A stretch of 64,000 nucleotides of DNA from Lithobates sylvaticus (GCA_028564925.1 CM053029.1:584506857-584570856), one strand, 5' to 3'; shown: positions 10,304 to 21,105, counted from the first letter of the stretch. Notes: generated by a model not told the origin, from the sequence alone. Program-made: numbers and translations.

Positions 10304-11350
10304 TTAACCACTTCAGCACCGGGCGATTTTACCCCCTTCCTTACCAGAGCACTTTTTTGCGATTCGGCACTGCGTCGCTTTAACTGACAATTGCGCGGTC
10401 TTGCGACGTTGCACCCAAACAAAATTGACGACCTTTTTTTCCCACAAATAGAGCTTTCTTTTGGTGGTATTTGATCACCTCTGTGGTTTTTTTTTTTGCG
10501 CTATAAACAAAAGAAGATCGCCAATTTTGAAAAAAAAAACACAATATTTTTTACTTTTTGCTATAATAAATATCCCATTTTTTTTAAAAAAAAAACTATT
10601 TTTTTCCTCAGTTTAGGCCGATACGTATTCTTCTACATATTTTTGGTAAAAAAAATTGCAATAGGCGTATATAGATCGGTTTGCGCAAAAGTTATAGCGT
10701 CTACAAAATAGGGGATAGATTTATTGCATTTTTTTTTTTTTTTTTTACTAGTAATGGCGGCGATCTGCGATTTTTTTTTTCCGTGACTGCGACATTGCGG
10801 CGGACACATCGGACACTTTTGACACATTTTTGGGACTATTCACATTTACACAGCGATCGTTGCTATAAAATTGCAATGATTACTGTGTAAATGTAAATGT
10901 GACTGGCAGGGAAGGGGTTAACACTAGGGTGGCGCTGCAGGGGTTAATATGTTCCCTATGTGAGTGATTCTAACTGTGGGGGGAGGGGACTCACAAGGGG
11001 AGAAGACCGATCAGGTGTTCCTCTGTACTGGGAACACACCAGCGGTCTCCTCTCCACTGAGAGGACGTGGAGCTGTGTGTTTACACACACAGATCCACGG
11101 TCCTGCTGTTTTCCCGGGCAATCGCGGGTGCCCAGCGGACATCGCGGCCGCCGGGCACGCGCACCGGGTCCCGAGCAACGCCGCGGGCGCGCGCGCGCGC
11201 CCCCTAGGCGACCGGGAATGGTAGGACGTCATATGACGTCCACCCAGGATGGGAGATCCACCTTGTGGACGTCATATGACTATAGCCAGGTAATAAAGTG
11301 GTTAATAGGGGAGACCAGTGTGAACAGTTGAGAGACCAGTGTGAATAGTG
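10243..11350 (+). repeat. Short AGTGGAGACCAGTGTGAAC minisatellite split by a TTAA element
   Basis: Copies of GTGGAGACCAGTG lie at 10243-10303 and resume at 11308-11350. The TTAA element 10308-11301 was inserted within the array. Confidence 0.7.
10308..11301 (+). mobile_element. TTAACCRCTT-family non-autonomous transposon, full length
   Basis: It is flanked by TTAA (10304-10307 and 11302-11305). It starts CCACTTCAGCACCGGG and carries all the family blocks in order, including AATAGAGCTTTCTTTTGGTG, ACTAGTAATGGCGGCGATC and the CACACACAGATCCACGG hairpin region. The 3' third is GC-rich. It is non-coding. Confidence 0.85.
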
Positions 11351-11407
11351 ACTGACACCTAGTTGCTTTTGTGCTGCTTATAATTTGCCAGCCTATCCGC
11401 CTGGTAA

Positions 11408-11561
11408 GGCCTGATTCACACCTATGGCATTTTTAGTGCTTTTTGCATTTTGCAGATTTGCACTGCAGAACGTGTTCCATAGGAAACCATGTTAAATGGA
11501 CTGTAGTGCAAATCTGCAAAATGAAAAAAACACTAAAAATGCCATAGGTGTGAATCAGGCC
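11408..11561. mobile_element. MITE with 31-bp inverted repeats (GGCCTGATTCACACC)
   Basis: The left end GGCCTGATTCACACCTATGG is matched by the inverse at the right end, with near-perfect arms of about 31 bp. TAA flanks both sides (11405-11407 and 11562-11564), suggesting a Harbinger-type insertion. Confidence 0.7.
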
Positions 11562-11564
11562 TAA

Positions 11565-11989
11565 AGCCCCATACACACGGTCGGAAAATCCGACCACCAA
11601 ATCCATCGGATTTGGTCCGACGGATTTAGTCCGACACTGGTGTTGCGTACACACGGTCGGACAATGTTGTCGGAAAATCGGATCATTCTGAACGTGGTGA
11701 CGTTTGTTGCCTACGACGGGACTATGTAGAGGCTAGTAGCCAATAGCTTTGGTCTTGTAATGTGATCTGAGCATGCGTGGCACTTTGTCCGTCGGAATTC
11801 GCTACACACGATCGGAATTGGTGTGATCGGACTTTGTTGTCGGAAAATTTATAGAGCAGGAGATACAACTTTGTCCGTCGGACAATCCGATAGAAAATGT
11901 TCGATGGTGCCTACACACGGTCGGAATTTCCGAGAACATTGTCCGATAGGACAGAATCCATCGGAAAATCCGACCGTGTGTATGGGGCT
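11565..11989. mobile_element. Harbinger-type MITE (AGCCCCATACACACGG ends)
   Basis: The termini are perfectly inverted (AGCCCCATACACACGGTCGG and its complement). The flanks are TAA on the left, shared with the neighbouring MITE, and TTA on the right. The interior matches the element at 48057-48482, including AACGTGGTGACGTTTGTTGC. Confidence 0.8.
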
Positions 11990-12091
11990 TTAGTGCATAT
12001 TTTGCTCGCTTGGTGGGGGAAACTTACAGCATTCCTAGTATTATTCTAATCATTTTAAGTGACACAGAAGATTTGCATTTGCTTTTCAGTA

Positions 12092-12326
12092 CAGGCATAC
12101 CCCACTTTTAAGTACACAATGGGATTTATTTACTAAAGCTAGAAAGTACAAAATCAGGCTCACTTCTGCATAGAAACCTATGAGCTTCCAGGTTTTATTA
12201 CCAAAGTTTAATTGAACAAGCTGGGGTTAGAAGCTCATTGGTTTCTATGCAGAAATGAGCCTGATTTTGTACTTTCTAGCTTTAGTAAATAAATCCCATT
12301 GTGTACTTAAAAGTGGGGTATGCCTG
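12092..12326. mobile_element. Mariner-type MITE, 235 bp, arms about 86 bp
   Basis: CAGGCATACCCCACTTTTAA and its inverse form the ends, flanked by TA (12090-12091 and 12327-12328). The arms are nearly perfect over some 86 bp, through AAGTACAAAATCAGGCTCA. The loop is about 60 bp. It is non-coding. Confidence 0.85.
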
Positions 12327-12328
12327 TA

Positions 12329-12607
12329 ATTACTGATGTTTTTGGACATTTTATTTGTTATAGTTCCACTTGAGACTTTTTCACTATTGCACTTTATTTG
12401 TATATTTTAGCACTGCAATTTTGTATTATATTTTGAAATCTTTGCCCGGGAGAGACCTTGATGATGCAATGTGACTACGTTGCATCTTGTTGATGTGCTC
12501 AGTCTTGCCATGGCGTAAGACTTTTTTCCACAACCTCACCTTAGTAGCAGAGTTTGCTGTTCCTCACCCAGTTTTAAGCCTACTCAGCTGTTTCAGTTAA
12601 TGACAGT
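12329..12607. other. Unassigned spacer
   Basis: About 280 bp of ordinary sequence between two MITEs; nothing recognised. Confidence 0.3.
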
Positions 12608-12615
12608 GTTTTAAC

Positions 12616-13328
12616 TAGGGTAACCACATTTCCAAACTGCCATTCAGGGACACCTCCACCCTTTTCCCAATAATAAGCTGGATTTCAAAACCCTCACCGA
12701 CGATGGAATCGGTCACTCTTTGAGGTTGGGGGTTCTGGGGCTAATGCAGTCTCGGGGTTGACAGGGAATTTAAGTGTGGGTGATTTGTTGTGCGAATGGC
12801 TGGTGTTAGCAATTAAATCATCCCAACACCATGCTTGATATGGTGTCAGGATGATGAAATCACATTATTTCTATAACTACATTGTAATATATAATGAAAT
12901 TGTTCAACTCACTGTAATGCAGAATCAGTGGGACCCCTGAGCTTGTCACTTGCCACCAGACACAGCTTGCCACCGTCGCCTGCCAGATGCAGTGTGTCAC
13001 TTTCCGCCATCCGTGGTGGAGGTCGAGTCGGCCCATTGAGAGCACTGGGCACGGTGCTTTGAAAGCTGTCAGTCGCAGTCATGACGTCACTGGTTGATAG
13101 ATGCCAGTTGGCTCTAGCAACCAGTGGCCTAGCCAGTAGAAGTAGAGAAGAGTCTCTCAGGTGGAGGTGGGGAGGCAGAGCCAGCGCCATGGCGATAGCG
13201 GGATTTTGCTCCCCTGTCAGTTTCATTCCGGGACATTGTATTGTCCCGGAATGAAGGTGCCCGGGACCCGGGACAGACCTGCTAATTGCGGGACTGTCCC
13301 GGGCAATACGGGACACGTGGGCACCCTA
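12616..13328. mobile_element. hAT-type non-autonomous element, 713 bp
   Basis: The perfect 8-bp duplication GTTTTAAC lies at 12608-12615 and 13329-13336. The termini are TAGGGTAACCACA and GTGGGCACCCTA. The interior contains CCCGGGACCCGGGACAG palindromic words. The ORF at 12909-13316 has no recognised domain. The ends resemble the smaller hAT at 44448-44780. Confidence 0.85.
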
Positions 13329-13576
13329 GTTTTAACCTACATGTGAAATTAATGATCATTAGCCCCTGTTTGGTATAACTGGTTAATCATACACCTGACT
13401 CTAATCCTACAAAATCCCTGACTTTGTGCAAGTGTACAAAATGTGCAAGTGTAAGAAATGACGCTGGTTTGAAGCCAGAGGGTAGTCACACCAAATATTG
13501 ATTTTATTTAGATTTTTCTTCTACATTCTTACCTTACAGCATTTCTTCACACTTGCCTAAAACTTGTGCACAGTAC

Positions 13577-13579
<3 letters not shown>

Positions 13580-13627
<48 letters not shown>

Positions 13628-13633
13628 TGTATA
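13580..13633. repeat. (TA)n microsatellite
   Basis: A TA run ends directly at the left terminus of the Tc1 element, consistent with insertion at a TA dinucleotide. Confidence 0.9.
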
Positions 13634-13754
13634 TACTGTATCTCACAAAAGTGAGTACACCCCTCACATTTTTGTAAATATTTTATTATATCTTTTCATG
13701 TGACAACACTGAAGAAATTACACTTTGCTACAATGTATAGTAGTTTGTATAAGG

Positions 13755-13857
13755 CCCCTTTCACACGGGGCAGTCCGTATTTAGCATCTGCTTGCTCAGC
13801 GGGGATTGCTCCGTTGATCCCCGCTGAGTCGGCGGGTGACAAGTCCGTCTCTGTACT
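13755..13857. other. Foreign segment replacing the Tc1 leader
   Basis: Between the left terminal repeat and the transposase, the copy at 5.5-5.8 kb has the expected leader. Here there is a GGCCCCTTTCACACGGGGCA segment with GCGGGGATTGCTCC, and GGGGATCAACGG in inverted form. It is MITE-like, but no target duplication was found. Confidence 0.5.
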
Positions 13858-13858
13858 T

Positions 13859-14890
13859 CACTGGAAGTTCAACTGGGAACCTCATGGCAAAGAACTCTCT
13901 GAGGATCCGAAAAAAATAATTGTCGCTCTACATAAAGATGGCCTAGGCTATAAGAAGATTGCCAAGACCCTGAAACTGAGCTTCAGTACGGTGGAAAAGA
14001 CCATACAGCGGCTTAACAGGACAGGTTCCACTCAGAACAGGCCTCGCCATGGTCCACCAAAGAAGTTGAGTGCACGTGCTCAGAGTCATATCCAGAGGTT
14101 GTCTTTGGGAAATAGACGTATGAGTGCTGCCAGTATTGCTGCAAAGGTTGAAGGGGTGGGGGGTCAGCCTGTCAGTGCTCAGACCATACGCTGCACACTG
14201 CATCAAATTGGTCTGTATGGCTGTCGTCCCAGAAGGAAGCCTCTTCTAAAGATGATGCACAAGAAAGCCCGCAAACAGCTTGCTGAAGACAAGTAGACTA
14301 AGGACATGGATTACTGCAAACATGTCCTGTGGTCTGATGAGACCAAGATAAACTTATTTGGTTCAGTTGGTGTCAAGCGTGTGTGGCGGCAACCAGGTGA
14401 GGAGAACAAAGACAAGTGTGTCTTGCCTACAGTCAAGCATGGTGGTGGGAGTGTCATGGTCTGGGGCTGCATGAGTGCTGCCGGCACTGGGGAGCTACAG
14501 TTTATTGAGGGAACCATGAATGCCAACATGTACTGTGACATACTGAAGCAGAGCATGATCCCCTCCCTGGAGACTGGGCAGCAGGGCAGTATTCCAACAT
14601 GATAACGACCCCAAACACACCTCTAAGATGACCACTGCCTTGCTAAATAAGCTGAGGGTAAAGGTGATGGACTGGCCAAGCATGTCTCCAGACCTAAACC
14701 CTATTGAGCATCTGTGGGGCATCCTCAAATGGAAGGTGGAGGAGCGCAAGGTCTCCAACATCCACCAGCTCTGTGATGTCATCATGGAGGAGTGGAAGAG
14801 GACTCCAGTGGCAACCTATGAAGCTCTGGTGAACTCCATGCAAAAGAGGGTTAAGGCAGTGCTGGAAAATAATGGTGGCCACACAAAATA
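13859..14890 (+). pseudogene. Tc1 transposase, lightly damaged
   Basis: It is a DDE transposase of the Tc1/IS630 group. The N-terminal paired-type helix-turn-helix begins near GKELSEDPKKIIVALHKDG (13880s), and the second half of the DNA-binding domain lies around GRPRRKPLLKMMHKK. The catalytic core follows: WSDETKINLFG (first Asp), then the region that should carry DNDPKH (about 14600), then [17 protein letters not shown] (Glu). The end is AVLENNGGHTKY. One TAG codon (14294-14296) lies between DNA-binding and catalytic parts, and one frameshift lies near 14585-14605 at the second catalytic Asp. The usual initiator Met is changed. With so few lesions it is a fairly young copy. Confidence 0.85.
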
Positions 14891-15171
14891 TTGACACTTT
14901 GGGCCCAATTTGTTGCCAGCAGTTTAGACATTAATGGCTGTGTGTTGAGTTATTTTGAGGGGACAGCAAATTTACACTGTTATACAAGCTGTACACTCAC
15001 TACTTTACATTGTAGCAAAGTGTAATTTCTTCAGTGTTGTCACATGAAAAGATGGAATAAAATATTTACAAAAATGTGAGGGGTGTTCTCACTTTTGTGA
15101 GATACTGTAATTACCAACTATATATGTACATGAATGACCATCATTAAATCAATCAGAATGAAACTAAGCTT

Positions 15172-15238
15172 CCATAAATATATATATATATATATATACA
15201 TATATACACTTATCTGTATGTAAAAAAATATATATATA

Positions 15239-15324
<86 letters not shown>

Positions 15325-15346
15325 ACATACAGATAATTGGGCCTGT
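15172..15346. repeat. (TA)n microsatellites inside a small inverted repeat
   Basis: A long AT run at about 15227-15320 is bracketed by ATCTGTATGTAAAA and TTTTACATACAGATAA, so the whole can fold into one hairpin. A shorter AT run precedes it at 15178-15198. Confidence 0.8.
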
Positions 15347-15700
15347 ACACATGGACATTTATTAGAGATGCCCCGTAAGTCATTAAATGACCTGAATGCA
15401 GATATGATTTGAAGTCACATAATTTGTAGTCCCACTTTTTCCACATGCTTATTGTGCTTGTGTTTCATTAGTAGTACACATGTATGCTTAAAGCAGTCTT
15501 CAAAATATTAAGTGCATTGTAAACAAGAAGTGAGTACGGTACCATAAAATTGACTTTCATTTACCCAGTGCTCCCATCGCTTGAAAGGCTGTGCTAAATT
15601 CACCTAACAAAGTGGTCCAGGAGGAAAAAGAATACAAAAATAAAAGGATGGAAGAAAAAGAGAAGAGAAAAGGAAGGATTAAATGCTTTATAGCTATGCA
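15347..15700. other. Unassigned, unique-looking
   Basis: AT-rich single-copy-looking sequence. No ORF or repeat signature was recognised. Confidence 0.3.
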
Positions 15701-16130
15701 CCGATTCATCACCTTAGAATGTTTTATTGTGAAAGACGAAGAAAACATATAGTAGTAAGTGCCGCCAAAGCTCCTCAGTTTTTATTTGTTAATGGCCCAG
15801 TCTATCCAGAAGTGCCCCTCGGTTAATCAGTCTTCTCTCTGTCCCTGTCTTAGGAGAAGTGCAAGTGAAGCTGTAGAGCCAGCTGAGTGAAGATATTTGA
15901 TGTCACCATTCATCTGGCAGGCCAAAGTGCTAGGACAAACCAAGAAATGTGAGGGTGAATGTTCACGTGGCAATGGATGAAGCATTGGTCAGGTCACTAT
16001 GACAGATTGTAACACTTAGGAGGTATGAGCTTGATTAATATGGCTTCTTATCAATGACAGGGAGAGACAGAAGAGTTATGTATGTGCAAAGGTGACTCTC
16101 CTGGAATTCGGCGAGAACACAACAAAGTTG
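15701..16130. promoter_or_regulatory. Possible conserved non-coding stretch
   Basis: Balanced, non-repetitive sequence with homeodomain-like and other factor-like words (TTGATTAATATGG, TTATCAATGACAGGG, TTTGTTAATGG). It has no repeat structure and no ORF. The call is inference from texture only. Confidence 0.15.
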
Positions 16131-16810
16131 AGCATTTCTAAACATTTCGCTGTTGTGTAGTTGAAGGTCTTAGGATACATTTTTTTTTTTACGATACATT
16201 TTTTTTTTTGTTGTTTTAATACATGCTTCCTTTATTATTTTTTTTCTTCTTGTGTTCTACGTTAGATAATTTTTTCGCTATTAAAAAAACTCTTGCTATT
16301 TGGTATACTTGGCGTGGTATCCAAATTTGTGGCAAGCACTACCATCAAGAAATGCCATTGATTCGGCTTATTCAACAACCAATGCAAAGAGCCATAATGA
16401 AGTCCCTTACCCTGTAACAACGACTTCAATTTCAATTTCAATTTCTCCCCTGAACATCTTTTACTCCTGAAAAAAAGTGAATGGCAGATAGATAGAGGCA
16501 ACTGTGGACTTTCATGGTACGGTAAGGACTTACATAGACAATGGATAAAAAAAATATAACAATTTATTTAGAAAAATACAAAGAACAAGAATTGTGGAAA
16601 AAAACTCTAAACGAGGTATGGACAATACATATACTACATAAATTAATCTCTATAAAGGAATCAGACAATGAGACGTATATTAATTTATCCACATGGATAA
16701 AAAGATGAAAAAACGGTCAGGACTGCATGTTTCGCGGGATAACCGCTTCTTCAGAAGTATTTCACCAGAGATTTATATGTAGTCACTAAAATTAAACAAG
16801 AAAACATATA
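16131..16810. other. T-rich and A-rich stretch with a hammerhead-like motif
   Basis: Contains poly-T runs, a short CAATTTCAATTT repeat near 16428 and AT-rich DNA leading to the motif at 16718-16758. It may derive from a Penelope-like or other retroelement tail; no reverse transcriptase remains. Confidence 0.3.
16718..16758 (-). ncRNA. Hammerhead-ribozyme-like motif, probably degenerate
   Basis: The minus strand reads CTGAAGA, then a GCGG...CCGC hairpin, then GAAAC and ATGCAGTC. This matches the CUGANGA, stem II and GAAA core, with a tiny stem III and the cleavage triplet GTC. An extra A precedes stem II. Stem I does not pair convincingly, so activity is doubtful. Minimal hammerheads are known from Penelope-like elements. 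Confidence 0.3.
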
Positions 16811-16815
16811 ATAAA

Positions 16816-17157
16816 TATATATATATATATATAGGGCTGTGAAAATTAAAGATTAATTCCTCGATTAATCATAAACTTTTTTCATCGATCAAAATTTTTT
16901 TGATCGATTAAAATTCTTTTGATCAGTACTCACCTCTCCGCCGGCTTTTCCAGGACTTCGGGGAGTTCCGTCGGAGATCTGGTGACGTCACGGACATCGA
17001 CGACACCGGTCTCCTCCCCCCTTCTCCAAGTGCCTCCGTCTGCTAACAAAGGAAAGGGGGGAGGAGTCCAGTGACGTTGAAGTTCTGATTGAAAGGGAAA
17101 AAGGGAATTAAACATGAACAGTTTAATAATACCAGTATATGGATGGCAATAGATCCA

Positions 17158-17202
<45 letters not shown>
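16816..17202. repeat. AT microsatellites flanking a GATTAATCGATTAA-type repeat
   Basis: AT runs lie at 16816-16832 and 17161-17202. Between them, AAAGATTAATTCCTCGATTA and the inverted TCGATCAAAA/TTTTGATCGA words mark the end of a MITE-like repeat whose GC-rich body runs to about 17090. Its other end was not found. Confidence 0.5.
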
Positions 17203-17206
<4 letters not shown>

Positions 17207-17319
17207 CTACAGGAAATGTATATTATAAAAGTTAGATCCTTAATACACACCTAAGATGGCTTGAAATAAAACCTTTTACTCCTGGCAGGAAAACCAATTA
17301 ACCCCTCTGCACCTAATGC

Positions 17320-18105
17320 CCCGGAGGTGGATAGGGGGTGGAACCAAGGGATTGTGGTCGGAGGTGGGTAGGGGGTGGAACCAAGGGATGGTGCTCAGAG
17401 GTGGGTAGGGGGTGGAACCATTGGATTGTGCTCAGAGATAGATAGGGGATGGAACCAAGGGATGGTGCTCGGAGGTGGGTAGGGGGTGGAACCAAGGGAT
17501 GGTGTTCAGAGGTGGATAGGGGATGGAACCATGGGATGGTGCTCAGAGGTGTGTAGGGGGTGGAACCAAGGGATGGTGCTCAGAGGTGGGTAGGGGGTGG
17601 AACCAAGGGATGGTGCTCAGAGGTGGGTAGGGGGTGGAACCAAGGGATGGTGCTCAGAGGTGGGTAGGGGGTGGAACCAAGGAATGGTGCTCGGAGGTGG
17701 GTGTGGGGTGGAACCATGGGATAGTGCTCGGAGGTTGCTAGGGGATGGAACCAAGGGATGGTGCTCGGAGGTGTATAGGTGATGGAACCAAGGGATGGTA
17801 CTCGGAGGTGGGTAGGGGTGGAACCAAGGGATGGTGTTCAGAGGTGGATAGGGGATGGAACCAAGGGATGGTGTTCAGAGGTGGATAGGGGATGGAACCA
17901 AGGGATGGTGCTCGGAGGTGGGTAGGGGGTGGAACCAAGGGATGGTGCTCAGAGGATCGAACCAAGGGATGGTGCTCGGAGGTGGGTAGGGGGTGGAACC
18001 AAGGGATGGTGCTCAGAGGTGGGTAGGGGGTGGAACCAAGGGATGGTGCTCGGAGGTGGGTAGGGGATGGAACCAAGGGATGGTGCTCGAAGGTGGGTAG
18101 AGGCG
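17320..18105. repeat. 37-bp minisatellite, about 21 copies
   Basis: The unit is built on GGTGGGTAGGGGGTGGAACC and AAGGGATGGTGCTC. Copies differ by a few bases (GGATAGGGGATGG variants). One is shortened near 17950. Open frames on both strands simply translate the array (minus: HPLVPPPTHLRAPSLG) and are not genes. Confidence 0.95.
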
Positions 18106-18745
18106 AAGAAAGGGGGAGTTCCCTCACCTATTCTTTGAGAAAAAAATCCCTGGTTGCACCAGATTTTGCACTCTCCAGTTTAATCAAATCAACCCCAATA
18201 TGTTGTAAAACAACTTTTTTTCTGCAGAAAAATCAAACCAAAGCACCGAGTCTATTTACTGATAAAGTCTGGGCCCCCTTCTCAACCCCCGCAGGCTAAA
18301 AACACCCCATGTTTCAGGCGCCAAGAACCTTGGCATGCACTGTTATGAACACCATCTCATTCTATATAGAACATCCTGGAAATGAAACTGGAAAGCCCTC
18401 TGGAAAATTTGTAAAAAAAAAAAAAAAAAGGCGTGCCAAGAAATTCTCAATAAAAAAGAAAAACGGCGTGAGAAAACGGTGCACTTCCTTGACACGCGAA
18501 AGAGTTAAAATAGCGGTGCTTTAGTAAGTTCGCAGAAATGACTACTTGTGGTTTTGCTAACAGATGTGTGTAACGTTAAATACTGCAAAGCTTTTGTATG
18601 ACACAGATTGAAAATGGAGACCCGCTTTTTTTTTTTTTTTTTTTTCCTTGACAGTAAATCTATCATCACCATTTAAATAGAATAAAACTGTTTGGTGAGA
18701 AGGAAGGATCATTTGAAAACTGCTAGAATGTGTCAGACACATGCA
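18106..18745. other. Unassigned, with poly-A and poly-T runs
   Basis: An A run near 18412-18429 and a T run near 18627-18645; otherwise nothing was recognised. Confidence 0.3.
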
Positions 18746-19230
18746 GAGTTAGTATCTGTGAGCTGTGATCACCGCAATACTCACATCATCTCGGGAAGAT
18801 TCTGATCCTGAGCAGATGAGTTCTGCACCTGCAAAACCTTACTTTCCAGGACACATAAAGCGTTCCTTAGAAGACAATAAGAAACACAACGCTCGTTGCT
18901 GTTTTCTCATGAGATTGAAATCATAAAGGCCTTTATCCTTTAGTTTCAAATAGACAATTGCTGGCACTATCTGTAAATTGATCTTTAGTCCATCGTTCAC
19001 GAGCAACGAAGAGCAGAAATGAGGCTTAGCCGATGTCCCTGCAATGGTTTACGGCTGCCAAAGTCAAAGATGTGCCACACTGTAGCATCTGGATCTATGA
19101 TGTTCCATGATCCAACAGTACGTGTGTGCAGGCTCTGCTGCACCCAAGTGTATGTGTCAACCCCAGGCAGAGTGCTGAATAGGTGACTGGCAGCAGATGG
19201 CATGATTTTGGCTCTATGCAAGTCTCACAG
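18746..19230. promoter_or_regulatory. Possible conserved non-coding stretch
   Basis: Single-copy-looking sequence with words such as CATAAAGGCCTTTATCC (a palindrome resembling a caudal-type site) and GACAATAAGAAACAC. No ORF or repeat. Texture only. Confidence 0.15.
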
Positions 19231-19640
19231 TAATTGCACAATTATTAATAGAGAGTTCATTAGCATTTTTCCTCTAAATGAGAGGTGGCTTGTGTCAACT
19301 AATATGGTCTTGTCATTAAAAGTACAATAACTTATAACACTAACTACGAAGGCTGTGCCAAAAGTAATGTAACAGCGGGCATAACTTTTTTTATTAACCG
19401 ATTGCCGACCAGTCGTTGTCATTATACTGCGGAAGGTTGGCACGATCCCGCTAACCGTCGTATTTGTCATGGATTGGCACCAGTAAAGGAAAAGTATGGT
19501 AAATATTTGATACAATTTTCCATTTTCCTTTTTCTGCATTGTAGATAGGACCTACAATGTGTCACGCCTACCCCAAGCATTGATGGTCGGGCAATATAGC
19601 TGGCTCTGTGTTCTTCACCTACTGTATAGCAGCCCCCTTT
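19231..19640. other. Unassigned, holding a TTAA-family end
   Basis: TTAACCGATTGCCGACC at 19394 onward matches the GC-side terminus of the TTAA family (compare 40895), but similarity is lost after about 65 bp. The rest was not recognised. Confidence 0.5.
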
Positions 19641-19642
19641 GC

Positions 19643-20094
19643 CCAGATAGCAAGCAATTTTGCTGCAAGTTTAAAAAAATTACTTGCTAAGCTATTGCTA
19701 GACTTGCCATGCTTCACACGTTTGTTAAACAATTGCAGCATGTACGCATTGCCTGACTCCAGATCAACTTTCTTTCTTTGCAAACTTTCTGCAAGTCTGC
19801 TGCAAGTTCTGGTTCAGTTATGTTGTGCAATAGTCATCCCACCACAGGGGTCACTGTGGCTGGATTTTCATGCTGTAGACTTGCAGAGCTCTTGCTGTAG
19901 ACTCACCACTGCAACTTTGCTCTTGCTAGAGACTTGCCACACAAATTTGCCACAAATTGGAAAAAGTGTCAACTAGAACTTGTGCTTCAAGTGCTCTGCC
20001 AGTATACAATTCGCCAGTGAAAATGTGCAGCAAATTAACAGGCTTACAATTCAACACTGTCACAAATTTGTGGCAAGTTATCCTTGCTATCTGG
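19643..20094 (+). mobile_element. MITE with CCAGATAGCAAG inverted ends
   Basis: It begins CCAGATAGCAAGCAATTTTG and ends CTTGCTATCTGG. The interior is full of CTTGCAAG-like words (ACTTGCAGAGCTCTTGCTGT). It matches 36054-36501 and, in reverse, fragments at 24288-24545 and 33776-33908. No target duplication was resolved, so the superfamily is unknown. Confidence 0.7.
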
Positions 20095-20621
20095 AAGGCC
20101 TACGGGTAATCAGTTGCCCCCACCCCCAGGTCTTACATACAATGCTATAATGTTACCACACTGGGGCAGGCGTGAGCTAAGCACATTAAACAGTACTTGT
20201 CAGACAGGCAGAATGGTCAAATGGCAGTCCAGGTTCAGGGCAGGCAATGTTCACAGAGTAGTCAGGATCAAATCCATAGTCAAAAGGCATGGAGACTACG
20301 GAGAGTAATACAAAATTCAATCTGAGGCAGATAACAGAAGAATCAGAACTAGCAGGCAGGGCAGGGATTAGGCGGAGGCCAAGGTACGGGAACAAGGCAG
20401 GGAGCTTGAAGCACATATTGAAACACTATTACAAGCATGACACTACTAGAGGCTTGGCAGGCTTAAAACAGGTTTGGTCTCCACCCAGAGGCTGTGTCTA
20501 CGTCAATCACCCTGTAGGTGGACAGCCAGGGAGACTGCTGCTCAGCCAAAGCCAGGAGATGCCAAGAAACAGGAACATTACCCACTCCTGCCACAATGTA
20601 GGTAGGGCCTCTGAATTGTAG
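20095..20621 (-). mobile_element. Possible LTR-retrotransposon fossil fragment
   Basis: The phrase run GCAGTCCAGGTTCAGGGCAG, GGATCAAATCC and CAAAAGGCATGG resembles the reverse strand of vertebrate gypsy-type LTR or leader DNA. No ends were found. Low-confidence call from remembered texture. Confidence 0.25.
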
Positions 20622-20629
20622 GTAAAACA

Positions 20630-21097
20630 CAGTGGCGGCTGGTGCTCCATTTTTTGGGGGGGGCGGCAAACAAACCACCTGCCACCCCCGCATCCTGTTC
20701 ATTTAATCCTTCAGTCAAACCCCCTCCCGTTTGGTCGGTCAATCTGCAATACAACAAACAATCCCCCCACTGCATCTCCTTCTTGGCGGCTAATACGGTT
20801 GCTTCACCTCTTGGCCGATTGGGTCTCAGGACCCACTTCCTGATTGGCCAGTAGAAGAATCAGGAAGACAATAACGAATATTAATTCGCTATTGTCACAC
20901 AACTGGGTGAGCTCAGGGCGCAGTGCTCTTCACCCCGAGCCCACCCTTTGTAAAGCCAATTTGAGACTTAGGCTCTAATCATGTGCTTAAAAGAAAAAAA
21001 AAACATTGAAGTCCATGTGTCGGGCACCCTGCATGTATATTAGGGCCCGGGAGCATGGATTAGGGGGGCGGCACCCCTAATGAAGTGGCCCCCACTG
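20630..21097 (+). mobile_element. hAT-type element (CAGTGGYGGC family), full length
   Basis: It starts CAGTGGCGGCTGGTGCTCC and ends GTGGCCCCCACTG. The flanks GTAAAACA and GTAGGTCA agree at 5 of 8, a weathered duplication. It contains the family phrases GCTATTGTCACACAACTGGG and GGGCGCAGTGCTCT. Confidence 0.75.
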
Positions 21098-21105
21098 GTA
21101 GGTCA

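Larger units (their letters stand above)
13634..15109 (+). mobile_element. Nearly complete Tc1-like transposon (family A)
   Basis: The ends read CTGTATCTCACAAAAGTGAG and its inverse, with long subterminal similarity, including TTTTCATGTGACAACACTG on both sides. TA lies at both boundaries. The size of 1,476 bp suits a Tc1 element. The transposase is present in three readable pieces. The leader between about 13755 and 13857 is replaced by unrelated GC-rich DNA. Confidence 0.85.

Noticed and set aside
15210-15446. Tyr/Ile repeat protein frame
   Set aside because: It is a translation of a (TA)n microsatellite.
17320-18105. CRISPR-like regular repeats
   Set aside because: Units are contiguous without unique spacers, and the sequence is clearly eukaryotic.
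17738-18127. 129-codon open frame on the minus strand
   Set aside because: It is the translation of a 37-bp minisatellite; 37 is not a multiple of three and the frame survives only because the unit lacks stops.
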